DNA from: Kineosporia succinea
GTDB taxonomy: Bacteria > Actinomycetota > Actinomycetes > Actinomycetales > Kineosporiaceae
Length of the DNA stretch: 64,000 bases
Reading direction: 5' to 3'
Assembly: GCF_030811555.1 (NCBI RefSeq)
Contig: NZ_JAUSQZ010000001.1
Location: forward strand, 6,693,241-6,757,240
The notes under the pieces are model-generated. The model saw nothing but the letters and a program-made list of their open reading frames with translations. It searched no databases and was not told the origin of the DNA. This document shows, piece after piece, positions 43,199 to 52,258 of the stretch (position 1 is the stretch's first letter; every line of letters begins with the position of its first letter). A program made the position numbers and the translations under genes.

Positions 43199-46100
43199 TC
43201 ACTCACCTCCGAAGACGAATTCGGGGACGTCGGTCGAGGGCGCGCCCGGTGGTGGCCCGATCAAGGAGTTCAGGGGCGTGGCGGGCCCACCGGTGGCCAG
43301 CTGGTGCAGGAGGGTGCGGTAGCTCTCCAGCCAGGTCGCCGCCGTGGACGGTTCGATCAGGGCGACCGCGACCCGCAACGACAGCTCGAGTCCGGTCGGC
43401 CCGCTGAGAACGGTCATTTCCAGGGGGAACTGGGCATCCGTCTGCTGGATGTCGACGGGTTCGAGCACGGTCCCGGTCCCGAGGCGGCGCGGGGTGTCGG
43501 CCCGGTGCAGGCCGAGCATGGTGTCGGCGAGCGCTCCCCGGGCGGTGCGGGGCGCGGTGCGCAGGATGTGGTCGGTCGGGTAGTCACCGTGGCTGATCGC
43601 CTGCAGCGAGCTGGAGCGGACCTGGTGCAGGAGGTCGGCGAAGGTGGCCAGGCCGGAGCTCCGGACCCGCACCGGCACCGTGTTGACGAAACAGCCGATG
43701 ATCGCCTCGTCCCCCGCCGCCCGATTGGCGACCGGCATCGCGACGCAGATGTCGTCGGCGCCACCGAGCCGGGACACCAGGAGTGCCCAGGCCGCCAGGA
43801 CGACCATGTTGAGCGAGCAGCGTGCACGGTCGGCGAGGCCCTGGAGTGCGGCGGCCGGCTCGGCGCCCAGCCGCGCCGCCAGGCTGGCCCCGGTCATCAC
43901 CAGGTGGGCCGGACGGTGGTCGTGGGGCAGCCGGCCCGGTGACGCTGATGCCAGGTAGTCCGTCCAGAAGGCGCGCAGCCGCTCGCCGCGCGCACCGTCC
44001 AGCATCTCCCGCTGCGAGGCCACGTGGTCGAGATAGCTGCGGTGGGTGACCGGCGGCCGGAGACCGGCCAGTTCGTCCATGACCAGGGCCCAGGACGAGC
44101 CGTCGAAGAACAGGTGGTGGAAGGTGAGCGTCAGGTACTCGCGTTCGGCGTCCCGGTAGCGCACCCGGATCAGCTGGAACCGGGTCGGCGGGCGGTTGTG
44201 CGGGTCCAGCGGCTCGGCGATGAGCGTGGCGAGGCGAGCATTTAGCGTGGCCCGTGCCTGTTCCTCGGTCTCGGTGGAAAGGTCGATCTCGATCCGGCGC
44301 AGGGCCTGGGCCGGATGCGGGGCGGCGGCGACCACCTGGCGAGGGCCGTCGTGGGTGTCGGTCAGGGTGCAGCGCAGCATGTCGTGACCGGCCACGATCT
44401 GCTGAAGGGTTACGGCGAGCCAGGTCTCGTCGACGGGACCGTGCAGGCGGAACACCGCCGGCACGTGGTAGGCGTCCGACTCGCCGTCGAGGGCACCGGC
44501 TGCCCAGATCGCGGTCTGCTGGCCCGACAGCGGCCAGCTACGGGGAGCTGCGTCCGGAAGTTGCCGCGCAGGGGTCGTTTCGGACGTCGGGCGCAGATGG
44601 TCGGCGAGCTCGCGCAGGTCGGTGAAGTCGAACAGGTCGAGGACTTCGAGGTCCGTGCCGAACCGCTCGTTGAGCATCGAGACGAGCACCACGCCGCTGA
44701 GTGAGTCGCCACCGCGGGCGAAGAAGTCGTCGTTCTCGGTCACCGGCTCCTTGAGAACCTCGGCGGCGATCCGCACGACCTCCGATCCGATGTCAGAGCC
44801 GATGTCTGGGCCGATCTCCGGGCCGATGTCCGGGCCGATGTCCGGGCCGGCACCGGCTTCGGCGACCGGTTCGGCCCGGGCCGGCGGCGCCGCGACGGGC
44901 CGGGTGTCGGCCGGCTCGATCTCCGGCCAGCACGGAGCCTCCTCACGAGGTGTGCCCGGCAGTTCCACGCGCCGGGCCGGTCGTCCCAGCCCGGCTGCCC
45001 AGTCCAGGTCGTGGCCCTGCACGTACAGACGGGCGAAGGCGTCGGGCAGGGAGACCGTCACGGTGTGCGGTGAACCGGCCGCCGACGCCGCCAACGACAG
45101 CGCGCTGCCGGGAGTCAGGTCGATCAGCGTCACCGCGCCACCGAACCGGTCCAGGGCGGCCCGCAGCCGGACCGGTTCGGGCACACCCGGTTCCGAGGCT
45201 CCCGGTTCCGATGCAACCGGTTCCGAAGCGACGTGCTCCAGCGCGTCCGCGAGGCTGATGTGGCCTTCCGCGTGCCTGCGGACCAGAACGCCGGTGCCGT
45301 GGGCCAGCACCAGATCGATGGGGACCTCGAGTGCGCGAACGGCGGCATAGCCCGCGACACCCACGAGGAGGTTGCGCTGGGCCGCGCTCCAGGTGCCGCG
45401 CGGCACACACGCCCGGGCCTCGGCCAGAACGGCGGCGGCGGCCGGGTGGACGGCGAGATCTTCCGGACTGCCGCTGTTCTCGCCCGCCGTCCCCAGCAGG
45501 ATCACCACGGGTTCCGGGGTCGTCCCCCGGTCGGGGGTCCCGCGCAGCGTCCCGGCGATCTGCTCACGAAGGTCGCCGATTCCGGTGGCGACCCAGGCGT
45601 GCCGGTGCGCGAAGTGCTGCCGGCCGCCGCTGAGCACACCGGCGACCGCGTCCAGGTCGCACTCCCGTTCTCCGAGCGTGCGGTGCAGCTGCTCGGCCAG
45701 CCGCCGCAGACCGTCCCTCCCTGGTGCGGACAGCAGCACCGGGCGAGGCTGCCCCGACCCGCCCGGGGCAACGACCCGCGGTCCCTCCTCGACGATCAGG
45801 TGCGCGTTCGTCCCGCTGAGCCCGAAACTGCTCAGCCCGGCCCGGCGCGGGCTGCTCGCCGTCCAGGGCACCGTGCGGTCGGCGACCTCCAGGGCCGCGT
45901 CGCCCAGCTCGATGAGCGGATTGACGGCGCGGAAGTTCGCGGTCGGGAAGATCTGCCCGGCCCGGAACTGGGCGATGATCCGGACCAGCCCGGCCAGACC
46001 GGCCATCGCGTCGAGGTGGCCCAGGTTGGCCTTGACCGAGGAGACCAGGCGACGCCCGTCGTCCGGCTCCACCCGCCCGTAGGTGTGGGCCAGGGCCTGC

Positions 46101-47059
46101 ATCTCGATCGGGTCACCGATGCGGGTGCCGGTGCCGTGAGCCTCCAGGTAGCCGACGGTGGCCGGGTCGACGTGGCTGTCGCGCCAGGCCGCCTCGATCA
46201 CCTCGGCCTGCGCGAGCGGACTCGGCGCGCTCAGGCCGCTGCTGCGCCCCGCGTCCTGGTTCAGCGCACCGCCCCGGAGGACCGCGTGCACCGTGTCACC
46301 GTCGGAGATCGCCTCCGGCAGGCGCTTCAGCAGGACGAACCCGCCACCCTCGCCGGCCACGATGCCGTCGGCGGCCGCGTCGAAGGGCCGGCACCGGCCG
46401 CTGGGCGAACCGACGCCCATCCCCTCGTTCGCGGCCGGCCGGGCCGGGATCTCCCCGAGGATCGCGGCGTACCCGCCGACCAGCGCGAGCCGGCCCGGCC
46501 CCTGCAGCAGTCCCGTGCGGGCCTGGTGCAGCGCCACCAGGAACGACGAGCAGGCGGTGTCGACCACGGTGGCAGGCCCGCGCAGGTCGAGATGGTAGGC
46601 GATGCGCCCGGCCGCGTTCGCGGGCAGGCTGCCCGCGAACGCCCGGCCCGAACTGCGGTGCGGCTCGGCCAGCAGATGCACCAGGCTGGGCAGGATGCCG
46701 CAGTACCCGGCCACCACCACCGCGGCGTCACTGCCGCGCAGTTCGGCCGCCGAGTACCCGGCGTTCTCCAGGGCGGCCACCGCGAGGGTCAGCATGCGCC
46801 GCTGGCGCGGGTCGATCAGCTCGGCCTCGGCCCTGGGCAGGCCGAAACCCCGATGGTCGAACACCCCGATCTCCGGCTGCCAGCACCCGTCACCGTCGGC
46901 CTCGGAGCGCGTCAGGCCCATCGCGGCCGCCCGTTCGGCCGGGTAGGGCCCCACCTGGTCGCGGCCCGCGGCGAGGACCTCGACGAGGCTGTCCCAGTCG
47001 CTACTGCCGGGCAGCTCGAAGGAGACCCCGATCACCGCGACGGCGTCGTCGTCGTTCAC
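43199..47059 (-). CDS. hybrid PKS-NRPS protein: ketosynthase, dead AT remnant, carrier, condensation
   Basis: 1286 residues from GTG 47059 (GTGA overlap). The KS triad is complete: Cys near 169 (VDTACSS), His near 306 (EAHGTGT) and His near 342 (KANLGHL). After the KS-AT linker there is a shortened AT-like region of about 215 residues instead of about 300: the nucleophile motif GHSxG reads AHGTG (near 585) and the first motif reads LLGTAG. It therefore cannot load an extender itself. The post-AT linker (YVQGHDLDWA, near 680) remains. A carrier (ARGGDSLSG, Ser near 783) and a condensation domain (FHHLFFDG, near 983; GCFVNTVPVR) follow. A chain-extension step with a trans-acting AT, or a KS used without extension, must be assumed. 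Confidence 0.88.
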   Translation of the reverse strand: MNDDDAVAVIGVSFELPGSSDWDSLVEVLAAGRDQVGPYPAERAAAMGLTRSEADGDGCWQPEIGVFDHRGFGLPRAEAELIDPRQRRMLTLAVAALENAGYSAAELRGSDAAVVVAGYCGILPSLVHLLAEPHRSSGRAFAGSLPANAAGRIAYHLDLRGPATVVDTACSSFLVALHQARTGLLQGPGRLALVGGYAAILGEIPARPAANEGMGVGSPSGRCRPFDAAADGIVAGEGGGFVLLKRLPEAISDGDTVHAVLRGGALNQDAGRSSGLSAPSPLAQAEVIEAAWRDSHVDPATVGYLEAHGTGTRIGDPIEMQALAHTYGRVEPDDGRRLVSSVKANLGHLDAMAGLAGLVRIIAQFRAGQIFPTANFRAVNPLIELGDAALEVADRTVPWTASSPRRAGLSSFGLSGTNAHLIVEEGPRVVAPGGSGQPRPVLLSAPGRDGLRRLAEQLHRTLGERECDLDAVAGVLSGGRQHFAHRHAWVATGIGDLREQIAGTLRGTPDRGTTPEPVVILLGTAGENSGSPEDLAVHPAAAAVLAEARACVPRGTWSAAQRNLLVGVAGYAAVRALEVPIDLVLAHGTGVLVRRHAEGHISLADALEHVASEPVASEPGASEPGVPEPVRLRAALDRFGGAVTLIDLTPGSALSLAASAAGSPHTVTVSLPDAFARLYVQGHDLDWAAGLGRPARRVELPGTPREEAPCWPEIEPADTRPVAAPPARAEPVAEAGAGPDIGPDIGPEIGPDIGSDIGSEVVRIAAEVLKEPVTENDDFFARGGDSLSGVVLVSMLNERFGTDLEVLDLFDFTDLRELADHLRPTSETTPARQLPDAAPRSWPLSGQQTAIWAAGALDGESDAYHVPAVFRLHGPVDETWLAVTLQQIVAGHDMLRCTLTDTHDGPRQVVAAAPHPAQALRRIEIDLSTETEEQARATLNARLATLIAEPLDPHNRPPTRFQLIRVRYRDAEREYLTLTFHHLFFDGSSWALVMDELAGLRPPVTHRSYLDHVASQREMLDGARGERLRAFWTDYLASASPGRLPHDHRPAHLVMTGASLAARLGAEPAAALQGLADRARCSLNMVVLAAWALLVSRLGGADDICVAMPVANRAAGDEAIIGCFVNTVPVRVRSSGLATFADLLHQVRSSSLQAISHGDYPTDHILRTAPRTARGALADTMLGLHRADTPRRLGTGTVLEPVDIQQTDAQFPLEMTVLSGPTGLELSLRVAVALIEPSTAATWLESYRTLLHQLATGGPATPLNSLIGPPPGAPSTDVPEFVFGGE

Positions 47060-48852
47060 AGGTCGACCACCACCGGCGCCGGTCGCCCCTCGGGTCCGCC
47101 GCCGAGCCGGACGGCCAGATCCGCCACGGTCGGATGCGCGTACAGATCGGCCAGGGTGAAGTCCGGGAACCGCCTGCGCAGGCGGCCGAACACGGCAACC
47201 GCCTTGAACGACGTCCCACCCGACTCGACGAACCGGTCGTGCCGGCCCACCCGGGAGCTGCCGAGCACCTCGCACCAGATCTGGGCGACGAACTCCTCGA
47301 CCTCACCGACCGGTTCCTCACCGGCCGGCGGCCCGGAGGCCTCCCCGGCGACCAGCTCCCGCAGCGCGCCGTAGTCGGCCTTCCCGTTCATGGTGACCGG
47401 GATGTACGGCACCAGGTGCAACCGGCTGGGAATCAGCGCGGCGGGCAGACGTTCGAGAAGCCAGGCGACGATGTCGGAACTGCTCGCCGTGCCCACGACG
47501 TAGGCAGCCAGCTCCGGGGACGCCCCCGGCTCGGCCCGCTCGCCCCGGACCGTGGCCAGCCGGACCCCGGGAACGCCGAGCAGAGCGGTCTCCACCTCCC
47601 CGGGTTCCACCCGGTTGCCCCGGATCTTGAGCTGGTCGTCGGCCCGGCCGAGATAGTCGAACCGGCCCTCGGGAGAACGGATCACCAGGTCGTCGGTGCG
47701 GTACAGGCGTTCGCCGCCGACGGTGACGAACTTCTCGGCGGTCTTGACCGGATCGCCGCGGTACCCGGTGGCCAGACACTGACCCCCCAGATGGAGGACG
47801 CCGGTGGTCCCGTCCGCGACGGGCCGGTCCTCCTCGTCCAGCACCACGGTCCGGATCCTGGGCAGCGGGTAGCCGATCGGTACCCGCTCGGCGTGTCCGT
47901 CGGAGGCCTCGACCCGGTGCACGGTCGCCACGATCGTCGCCTCGGCCGGACCGTACCCGTTGTAGATCTCGATCGTGGGTGCCGCGGTGAAGATCGCCCG
48001 CACCAGGCGCGGCGGCAGCGCTTCCCCGATGAAGATCACCAGCCGCCGCGGCAGCAGGCCGGACAGCTCGCCGGCGCTCGCGAGCGTCTCCAGCAGTGAC
48101 GGGGTGAAGGTGACGACGTCGACCGGGTGCTGTGCGAGCTCCCCGGCCAGACGCAGCGGGTCGAGCGTCGTCTCCCGGTCGTAGATGTCCAGCCGGGCCC
48201 CGGACAGCAGGGCGCCGTAGATCGACGCCTTGCCGATGTCGGCGGCGAACGTGGTGGCGACACCGTAGGATCCGATGTCCCCCAGCTCGGCGGCCAGCCC
48301 GAAATACCCTGCGCAGTAGTTGATCAGCGCGTGGTGCGGCACCTCGACCGTCTTCGGCGTACCGGTGGACCCCGAGGTGAGGACCAGGTAGGCCGGGTCG
48401 GCTCCGCCCAGCCCGTCCGAGATCCGGTACGGGGCCAGCGGCGGCCGGTCGCCGAGGTCACGCACCAGCCAGTCGCCGTCGGCCCGGTCCCGATTGCGCG
48501 CGTCGGTCAGCACCGCCGCCGGCCGGACCGCGGCCAGGAGCACGGCGACCCGCGCCTGGGGGTCCGTCGGTTCCAGGTGCACGTAGGCGGCCCCGACGGC
48601 CCAGGTGGCGAGCACGGCCACGACGGCCTCGGGTGAGCGCTCGAGCAGCGTGGCCACCACATCGCCCCGGCCCACCCCGTGTGAACGCAGCTCGTCGGCG
48701 ATGCCCCCGGCCCGCTGTGCCAGCTCCTCGTAGGTCAGCTCCGTGCCCGCGTGACGCACGGCAGGGCGCGTCGGCACCGCCTCGGCCACCCGGGCGAAAG
48801 CGTCGGCCGTGGTGAGAGGTCCGGTCGGTGGAAGCAGGTCGATCACGGTCAC
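47056..48852 (-). CDS. NRPS protein: adenylation and carrier domains (A-PCP), atypical A domain
   Basis: 598 residues from GTG 48852 (GTGA overlap with the transporter stop). A domain: LTSGSTGTPKTV, GYGPAEA, YRTDDLVIR, YLGRADDQLKIRGNRVE, TMNGKADY. In the F-D-x-S segment the usual Asp235, which holds the alpha-amino group, is Ala (TTFAADIGKASIYG). Specificity residues read A-A-G-T-I-I-G-I-V. This points to a substrate without a standard alpha-amino group, for example a beta-amino, aryl or other acid. The carrier site is VESGGTSFKA (Ser near 546). The next gene is the KS protein, so this pair could feed a starter or extender acid to the ketosynthase. Confidence 0.87.
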   Translation of the reverse strand: MTVIDLLPPTGPLTTADAFARVAEAVPTRPAVRHAGTELTYEELAQRAGGIADELRSHGVGRGDVVATLLERSPEAVVAVLATWAVGAAYVHLEPTDPQARVAVLLAAVRPAAVLTDARNRDRADGDWLVRDLGDRPPLAPYRISDGLGGADPAYLVLTSGSTGTPKTVEVPHHALINYCAGYFGLAAELGDIGSYGVATTFAADIGKASIYGALLSGARLDIYDRETTLDPLRLAGELAQHPVDVVTFTPSLLETLASAGELSGLLPRRLVIFIGEALPPRLVRAIFTAAPTIEIYNGYGPAEATIVATVHRVEASDGHAERVPIGYPLPRIRTVVLDEEDRPVADGTTGVLHLGGQCLATGYRGDPVKTAEKFVTVGGERLYRTDDLVIRSPEGRFDYLGRADDQLKIRGNRVEPGEVETALLGVPGVRLATVRGERAEPGASPELAAYVVGTASSSDIVAWLLERLPAALIPSRLHLVPYIPVTMNGKADYGALRELVAGEASGPPAGEEPVGEVEEFVAQIWCEVLGSSRVGRHDRFVESGGTSFKAVAVFGRLRRRFPDFTLADLYAHPTVADLAVRLGGGPEGRPAPVVVDL

Positions 48853-50522
48853 TGGTCCTCCAGCAGGCGGTGTCCGGTGGGCCGGTCCACCGTGACCACA
48901 AGGTCGGCGGCGGCCAGCAGGTCGCGGTTGTGGGAGACGACCACCCAGGCGCCGGGCCAGGTGGCCGGCAGCGTTCGCCAGATGTGCTGTGCGGTCGCCT
49001 GGTCCAGGGAGGAGTCGCAGTCGTCGACCACGTAGAGCTGCGCCGGGTGGGCGAGCATCCGGGCCAGCGCGAGCCGCTGGCGCTGGCCGCCCGACATCTG
49101 GCCGGCCTCACCCGAATCCAGCACGGTCCGTGGTCCTTCGGGCAGGCCGCTCTCGCCGGTTCCCAGCCGGACGGCCTCGAGCACGGCGTTGACCTGACCG
49201 GAGCTCACCTCGGTCGAGCCCAGCCGCAGGTTGTCCAGAACGGGGCCCGCCAGGAACCGCGGCGACTGGCGGCTGAGCGAGACCATCGGCGTGTGCAGGG
49301 CACGGGGCCGGCCGACGAGTTCGATCCCGTTCCAGCGGACGCTGCCCCGGATGCCGGGCTGGGTTCCCAGCAGGCAGCGCACCAGAGTGCTCTTGCCGGT
49401 GCCGACCCCGCCGGTGATGACCACGAGCTGGCCGGGACGCACCGCGAAGGTGATGGGCTCGGGAGGTGCCGCCCCGGTGAGTGGCGGCGCGCAGGTGAGA
49501 TCGGTGACGACCAGTTCGGTCAGCGGTTCCAGGGCCCCGGGGTCACCGGTGCCGGCACCGACGGGCACGAGCTCGCCGAGCCGCCCGTACGAGACCCGGC
49601 CGCTCTGCAGGCGCGCCAGGATGTAGCCGAAGAAGTACATCTGCTCGCCCAGCCAGGCGATGTAGGTGAGGAAGAGAACCAGCTTGCCGATGGTGAAATC
49701 GCCGTCGGCGATACGGACACTCACGGTGAGCAGCACCACCGCGGTACCGACCACGACCGTGTTGCGGAAGAGGTCGCCCATCAGGTCGGTGAAGACCTGC
49801 TGGCGGACCTGCGCCCGGCGGCGCCGGTCGAACCGCCGCGTCAGGTCGCTCACCCGGCCCGGCATCAGCGCCGACAGGCGCAGGTCGCGCACCCCCGCCA
49901 GCAGGTCGGTCATGGCGGCGGAGATGTCCCCCTGATGCATGCGGGTTTCTTGCTGCAGGTCCCCCACCCGGCGCTTGAGGTACACCGAGGCCCACAGACC
50001 GCCGAGCAGCAGGATCAACGGCAGCGTGGTGATCACGTCGGTGCGCAGCAGCACCACCACAGCGATCAGCGTCAGCACCGACCGGTACACCAGGTCGGTG
50101 GTCCACTCCAGGAGCCCACCGATCTCGTCGGTGTCCTCGCGCAGCCGGTTCACCACGTCACCCGTGCGGAGTGCCGCGTCGGGCGGCACCGGCGCCCCCA
50201 GCACCGCGTTCAGCACCGAGACCTTGAGCCAGGAGCTGACCTGGAAGATCAGCGAGAAGGTGAGCGCCAGGCCACCCCACAGCAGCACTCCCCGCAGGAG
50301 CATCAACCCCACGGTGAGCCCCAGCAGGGACCAGGTGCGGCCGTCCACCCCGCCGTCGGCATCGTCGATGAGCTCGGCGATGACCAGCCCGACCGCGAGC
50401 GGAAGACCGTGGATCACCGCCCACAGGCCCATCGCGGCGACGTAGGTGAGCCTGATCCGGGCCCCGGCCCGGTGCAGGAAGGAGAAGAACCCGGCCGAGA
50501 GATCGGCGTCCGGGGCGGTCAC
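48849..50522 (-). CDS. ABC half-transporter with fused permease and ATPase, partner 2
   Basis: 557 residues from GTG 50522. About six membrane segments come first (for example LTYVAAMGLWAVIHGLPLAV and RSVLTLIAVVVLL), then the ATPase domain: Walker A GGVGTGKST, signature MSGGQRQRLALARML, Walker B LYVVDDCDSSLD and H-loop SHNRD. The catalytic Glu after Walker B is Asp, so this ATP site should be slow. It is coupled by GTGA to its partner upstream. The pair should form a heterodimeric exporter in the cytoplasmic membrane, most likely for the cluster product or an intermediate, giving self-protection. Confidence 0.88.
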   Translation of the reverse strand: MTAPDADLSAGFFSFLHRAGARIRLTYVAAMGLWAVIHGLPLAVGLVIAELIDDADGGVDGRTWSLLGLTVGLMLLRGVLLWGGLALTFSLIFQVSSWLKVSVLNAVLGAPVPPDAALRTGDVVNRLREDTDEIGGLLEWTTDLVYRSVLTLIAVVVLLRTDVITTLPLILLLGGLWASVYLKRRVGDLQQETRMHQGDISAAMTDLLAGVRDLRLSALMPGRVSDLTRRFDRRRRAQVRQQVFTDLMGDLFRNTVVVGTAVVLLTVSVRIADGDFTIGKLVLFLTYIAWLGEQMYFFGYILARLQSGRVSYGRLGELVPVGAGTGDPGALEPLTELVVTDLTCAPPLTGAAPPEPITFAVRPGQLVVITGGVGTGKSTLVRCLLGTQPGIRGSVRWNGIELVGRPRALHTPMVSLSRQSPRFLAGPVLDNLRLGSTEVSSGQVNAVLEAVRLGTGESGLPEGPRTVLDSGEAGQMSGGQRQRLALARMLAHPAQLYVVDDCDSSLDQATAQHIWRTLPATWPGAWVVVSHNRDLLAAADLVVTVDRPTGHRLLEDQ

Positions 50523-52258
50523 GACGTCGCTCCGGCGCGAGAGCTGAGAATCTCCGCGGTGTTTCCCGTCGCGGAGACGTCGACCCGCCCGTTCTCGAGG
50601 ACGAGGATCTGGTCCACCTGCGCGAGAGTGGACGTCCGGTGGGCCACCATGACGACCGTGCGGCCCGGCATGACCGCCTCGACCACCCGCGACCAGACGC
50701 GTTCCGTCTGCGGGTCGAGCCGCGACGTGCCCTCGTCGATGACCAGGAGGCCGCAGGGGCGCAGCAGCGCCCGGGCCCCCGCGAGCACCTGGATCTCCCC
50801 CTCGGAGAGCCCCCGGCCACCGGCGCCGACCCGGGTGTCCAGCCCCCCGGGCAGCGCGTTCACCCAGCCGGCCGCGTCGAGGCGCTCCAGCACGGCCAGG
50901 ACCTGCTCGGCCGGGACCGAGTCGTCGAACAGCGTGATGTTCTCGCGTACCGAGGCCGCGAACAGGTGAGCTCCCTGGCTCAGCACGGTCAGGTGCCGGG
51001 CCAGTTCCGCTTCCGTCAGTGTGGTGACGTCGACGCCACCGATCCGCACCAGGCCGCTTGCCGGCGCGGCCAGACCGCAGATCAGGTTGACCACGGTGCT
51101 CTTGCCGGCACCGGTCGGCCCCACGATGCCCAGGCTGGTGCCGGCCGGAACGTCGAAGGTCACGTCGTGCAGCACCGTCTCGTCGCCGTAGCCGAAGGTC
51201 ACGTGCTCGAAGGCGATCCCGGGGGATCCTTCTGGAAAGCGGGCCGAGGTCCTCGCACCGGCGCCCATCGGCGACTCGGCCAGGGTGCGCGCGCTCAGGC
51301 CGAGAACCGCGGCCATCTGCTGCAACTCGTCGGCCTGCGAGGAAACCTGCTCCAGCGGCTCCTGCAGCAGATCGACGTAGAGGTAGAGCATGGCCAGGGT
51401 CCCGATGGTGAGTCCGCCGGACCCCATCCGGTTCAGGCCGGCCCCGAGCACGAGGGCGAAGCTGATCGCGAAGAAGAGCTGGGTGGCCGGCCAGAACGTG
51501 CGACCGGCCAGATAGGCCCGTCGCTCCACGGCGAACAGCGCGTTCAGGCGGTGATCCGCCTGCTGGACCACCCACGCGGTGCCGTTCAGCGGCTGCACGT
51601 CGGACCGGGCCGCCAGAGCGTCACCGAGGAATCCGAACAACCGCGCCTGCTGCAGGCGGGCTGTCTCCCAGCGGGAGACGGCCCAGCGGCTGATCCGGGA
51701 GAAACCCGCGAACAGCCCGACAGCGAGCACGGCCAGCCCCAGGCCGGCCGCCGGCACGGTCACCAGCATCACCACGAGGATGCCCGCCGCCACCACCAGG
51801 TTTCCGATCATCGGGAAGACCGATTCGGAGACGGCCCGCCCGACGATGTCGGAATTGCCGTCGATCTGCTCCAGAACCTCTCCGGTCTGCCGGCGTTCCA
51901 CCTCGAGCACCGGTTCCTCGACCACCAGCCGCTGGAACAACCGTTCCCGCAGACGATCAGCGATCTGCCATCCGGTGCGCGCGGCCAGATATCCCGAGCC
52001 GATCCGGCCCCCGGTGCCGACGAGAGCGGCCAGCAGGTAGGCGACGGCCGTGCCGGCCAGCACGGCGGCGGTGGTACCGGCCGTGGCCCGGTCGACGAAG
52101 TGCCGGACCAGGAGCGGCCCGGCCAGGGCCGCGGCCGCCGAGATCAGCACCGCGAGAACGGCACCCACGCCGCTGCCCCACGCGGCCCGGAACTCCTGAC
52201 GCAGCAGAGCGGCGCCACCGCCGGCCGGTGTTCGGCCACTCGCAGGTTCGGGGTTCAT
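50519..52258 (-). CDS. ABC half-transporter with fused permease and ATPase, partner 1
   Basis: 579 residues from ATG 52258 (ATGA overlap with the NRPS gene before it). Membrane segments lie at about 30-280. The ATPase domain has Walker A GPTGAGKST, Walker B LLVIDEGTS with the catalytic Glu, and H-loop AHRTS. Its signature is LSEGEIQ instead of LSGGQ. In a heterodimer this degenerate signature faces the ATP site of partner 2, which has the weakened Walker B, so one site is inactive and the other complete, as in many heterodimeric exporters. Role: export of the cluster product by inference. Confidence 0.88.
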   Translation of the reverse strand: MNPEPASGRTPAGGGAALLRQEFRAAWGSGVGAVLAVLISAAAALAGPLLVRHFVDRATAGTTAAVLAGTAVAYLLAALVGTGGRIGSGYLAARTGWQIADRLRERLFQRLVVEEPVLEVERRQTGEVLEQIDGNSDIVGRAVSESVFPMIGNLVVAAGILVVMLVTVPAAGLGLAVLAVGLFAGFSRISRWAVSRWETARLQQARLFGFLGDALAARSDVQPLNGTAWVVQQADHRLNALFAVERRAYLAGRTFWPATQLFFAISFALVLGAGLNRMGSGGLTIGTLAMLYLYVDLLQEPLEQVSSQADELQQMAAVLGLSARTLAESPMGAGARTSARFPEGSPGIAFEHVTFGYGDETVLHDVTFDVPAGTSLGIVGPTGAGKSTVVNLICGLAAPASGLVRIGGVDVTTLTEAELARHLTVLSQGAHLFAASVRENITLFDDSVPAEQVLAVLERLDAAGWVNALPGGLDTRVGAGGRGLSEGEIQVLAGARALLRPCGLLVIDEGTSRLDPQTERVWSRVVEAVMPGRTVVMVAHRTSTLAQVDQILVLENGRVDVSATGNTAEILSSRAGATS

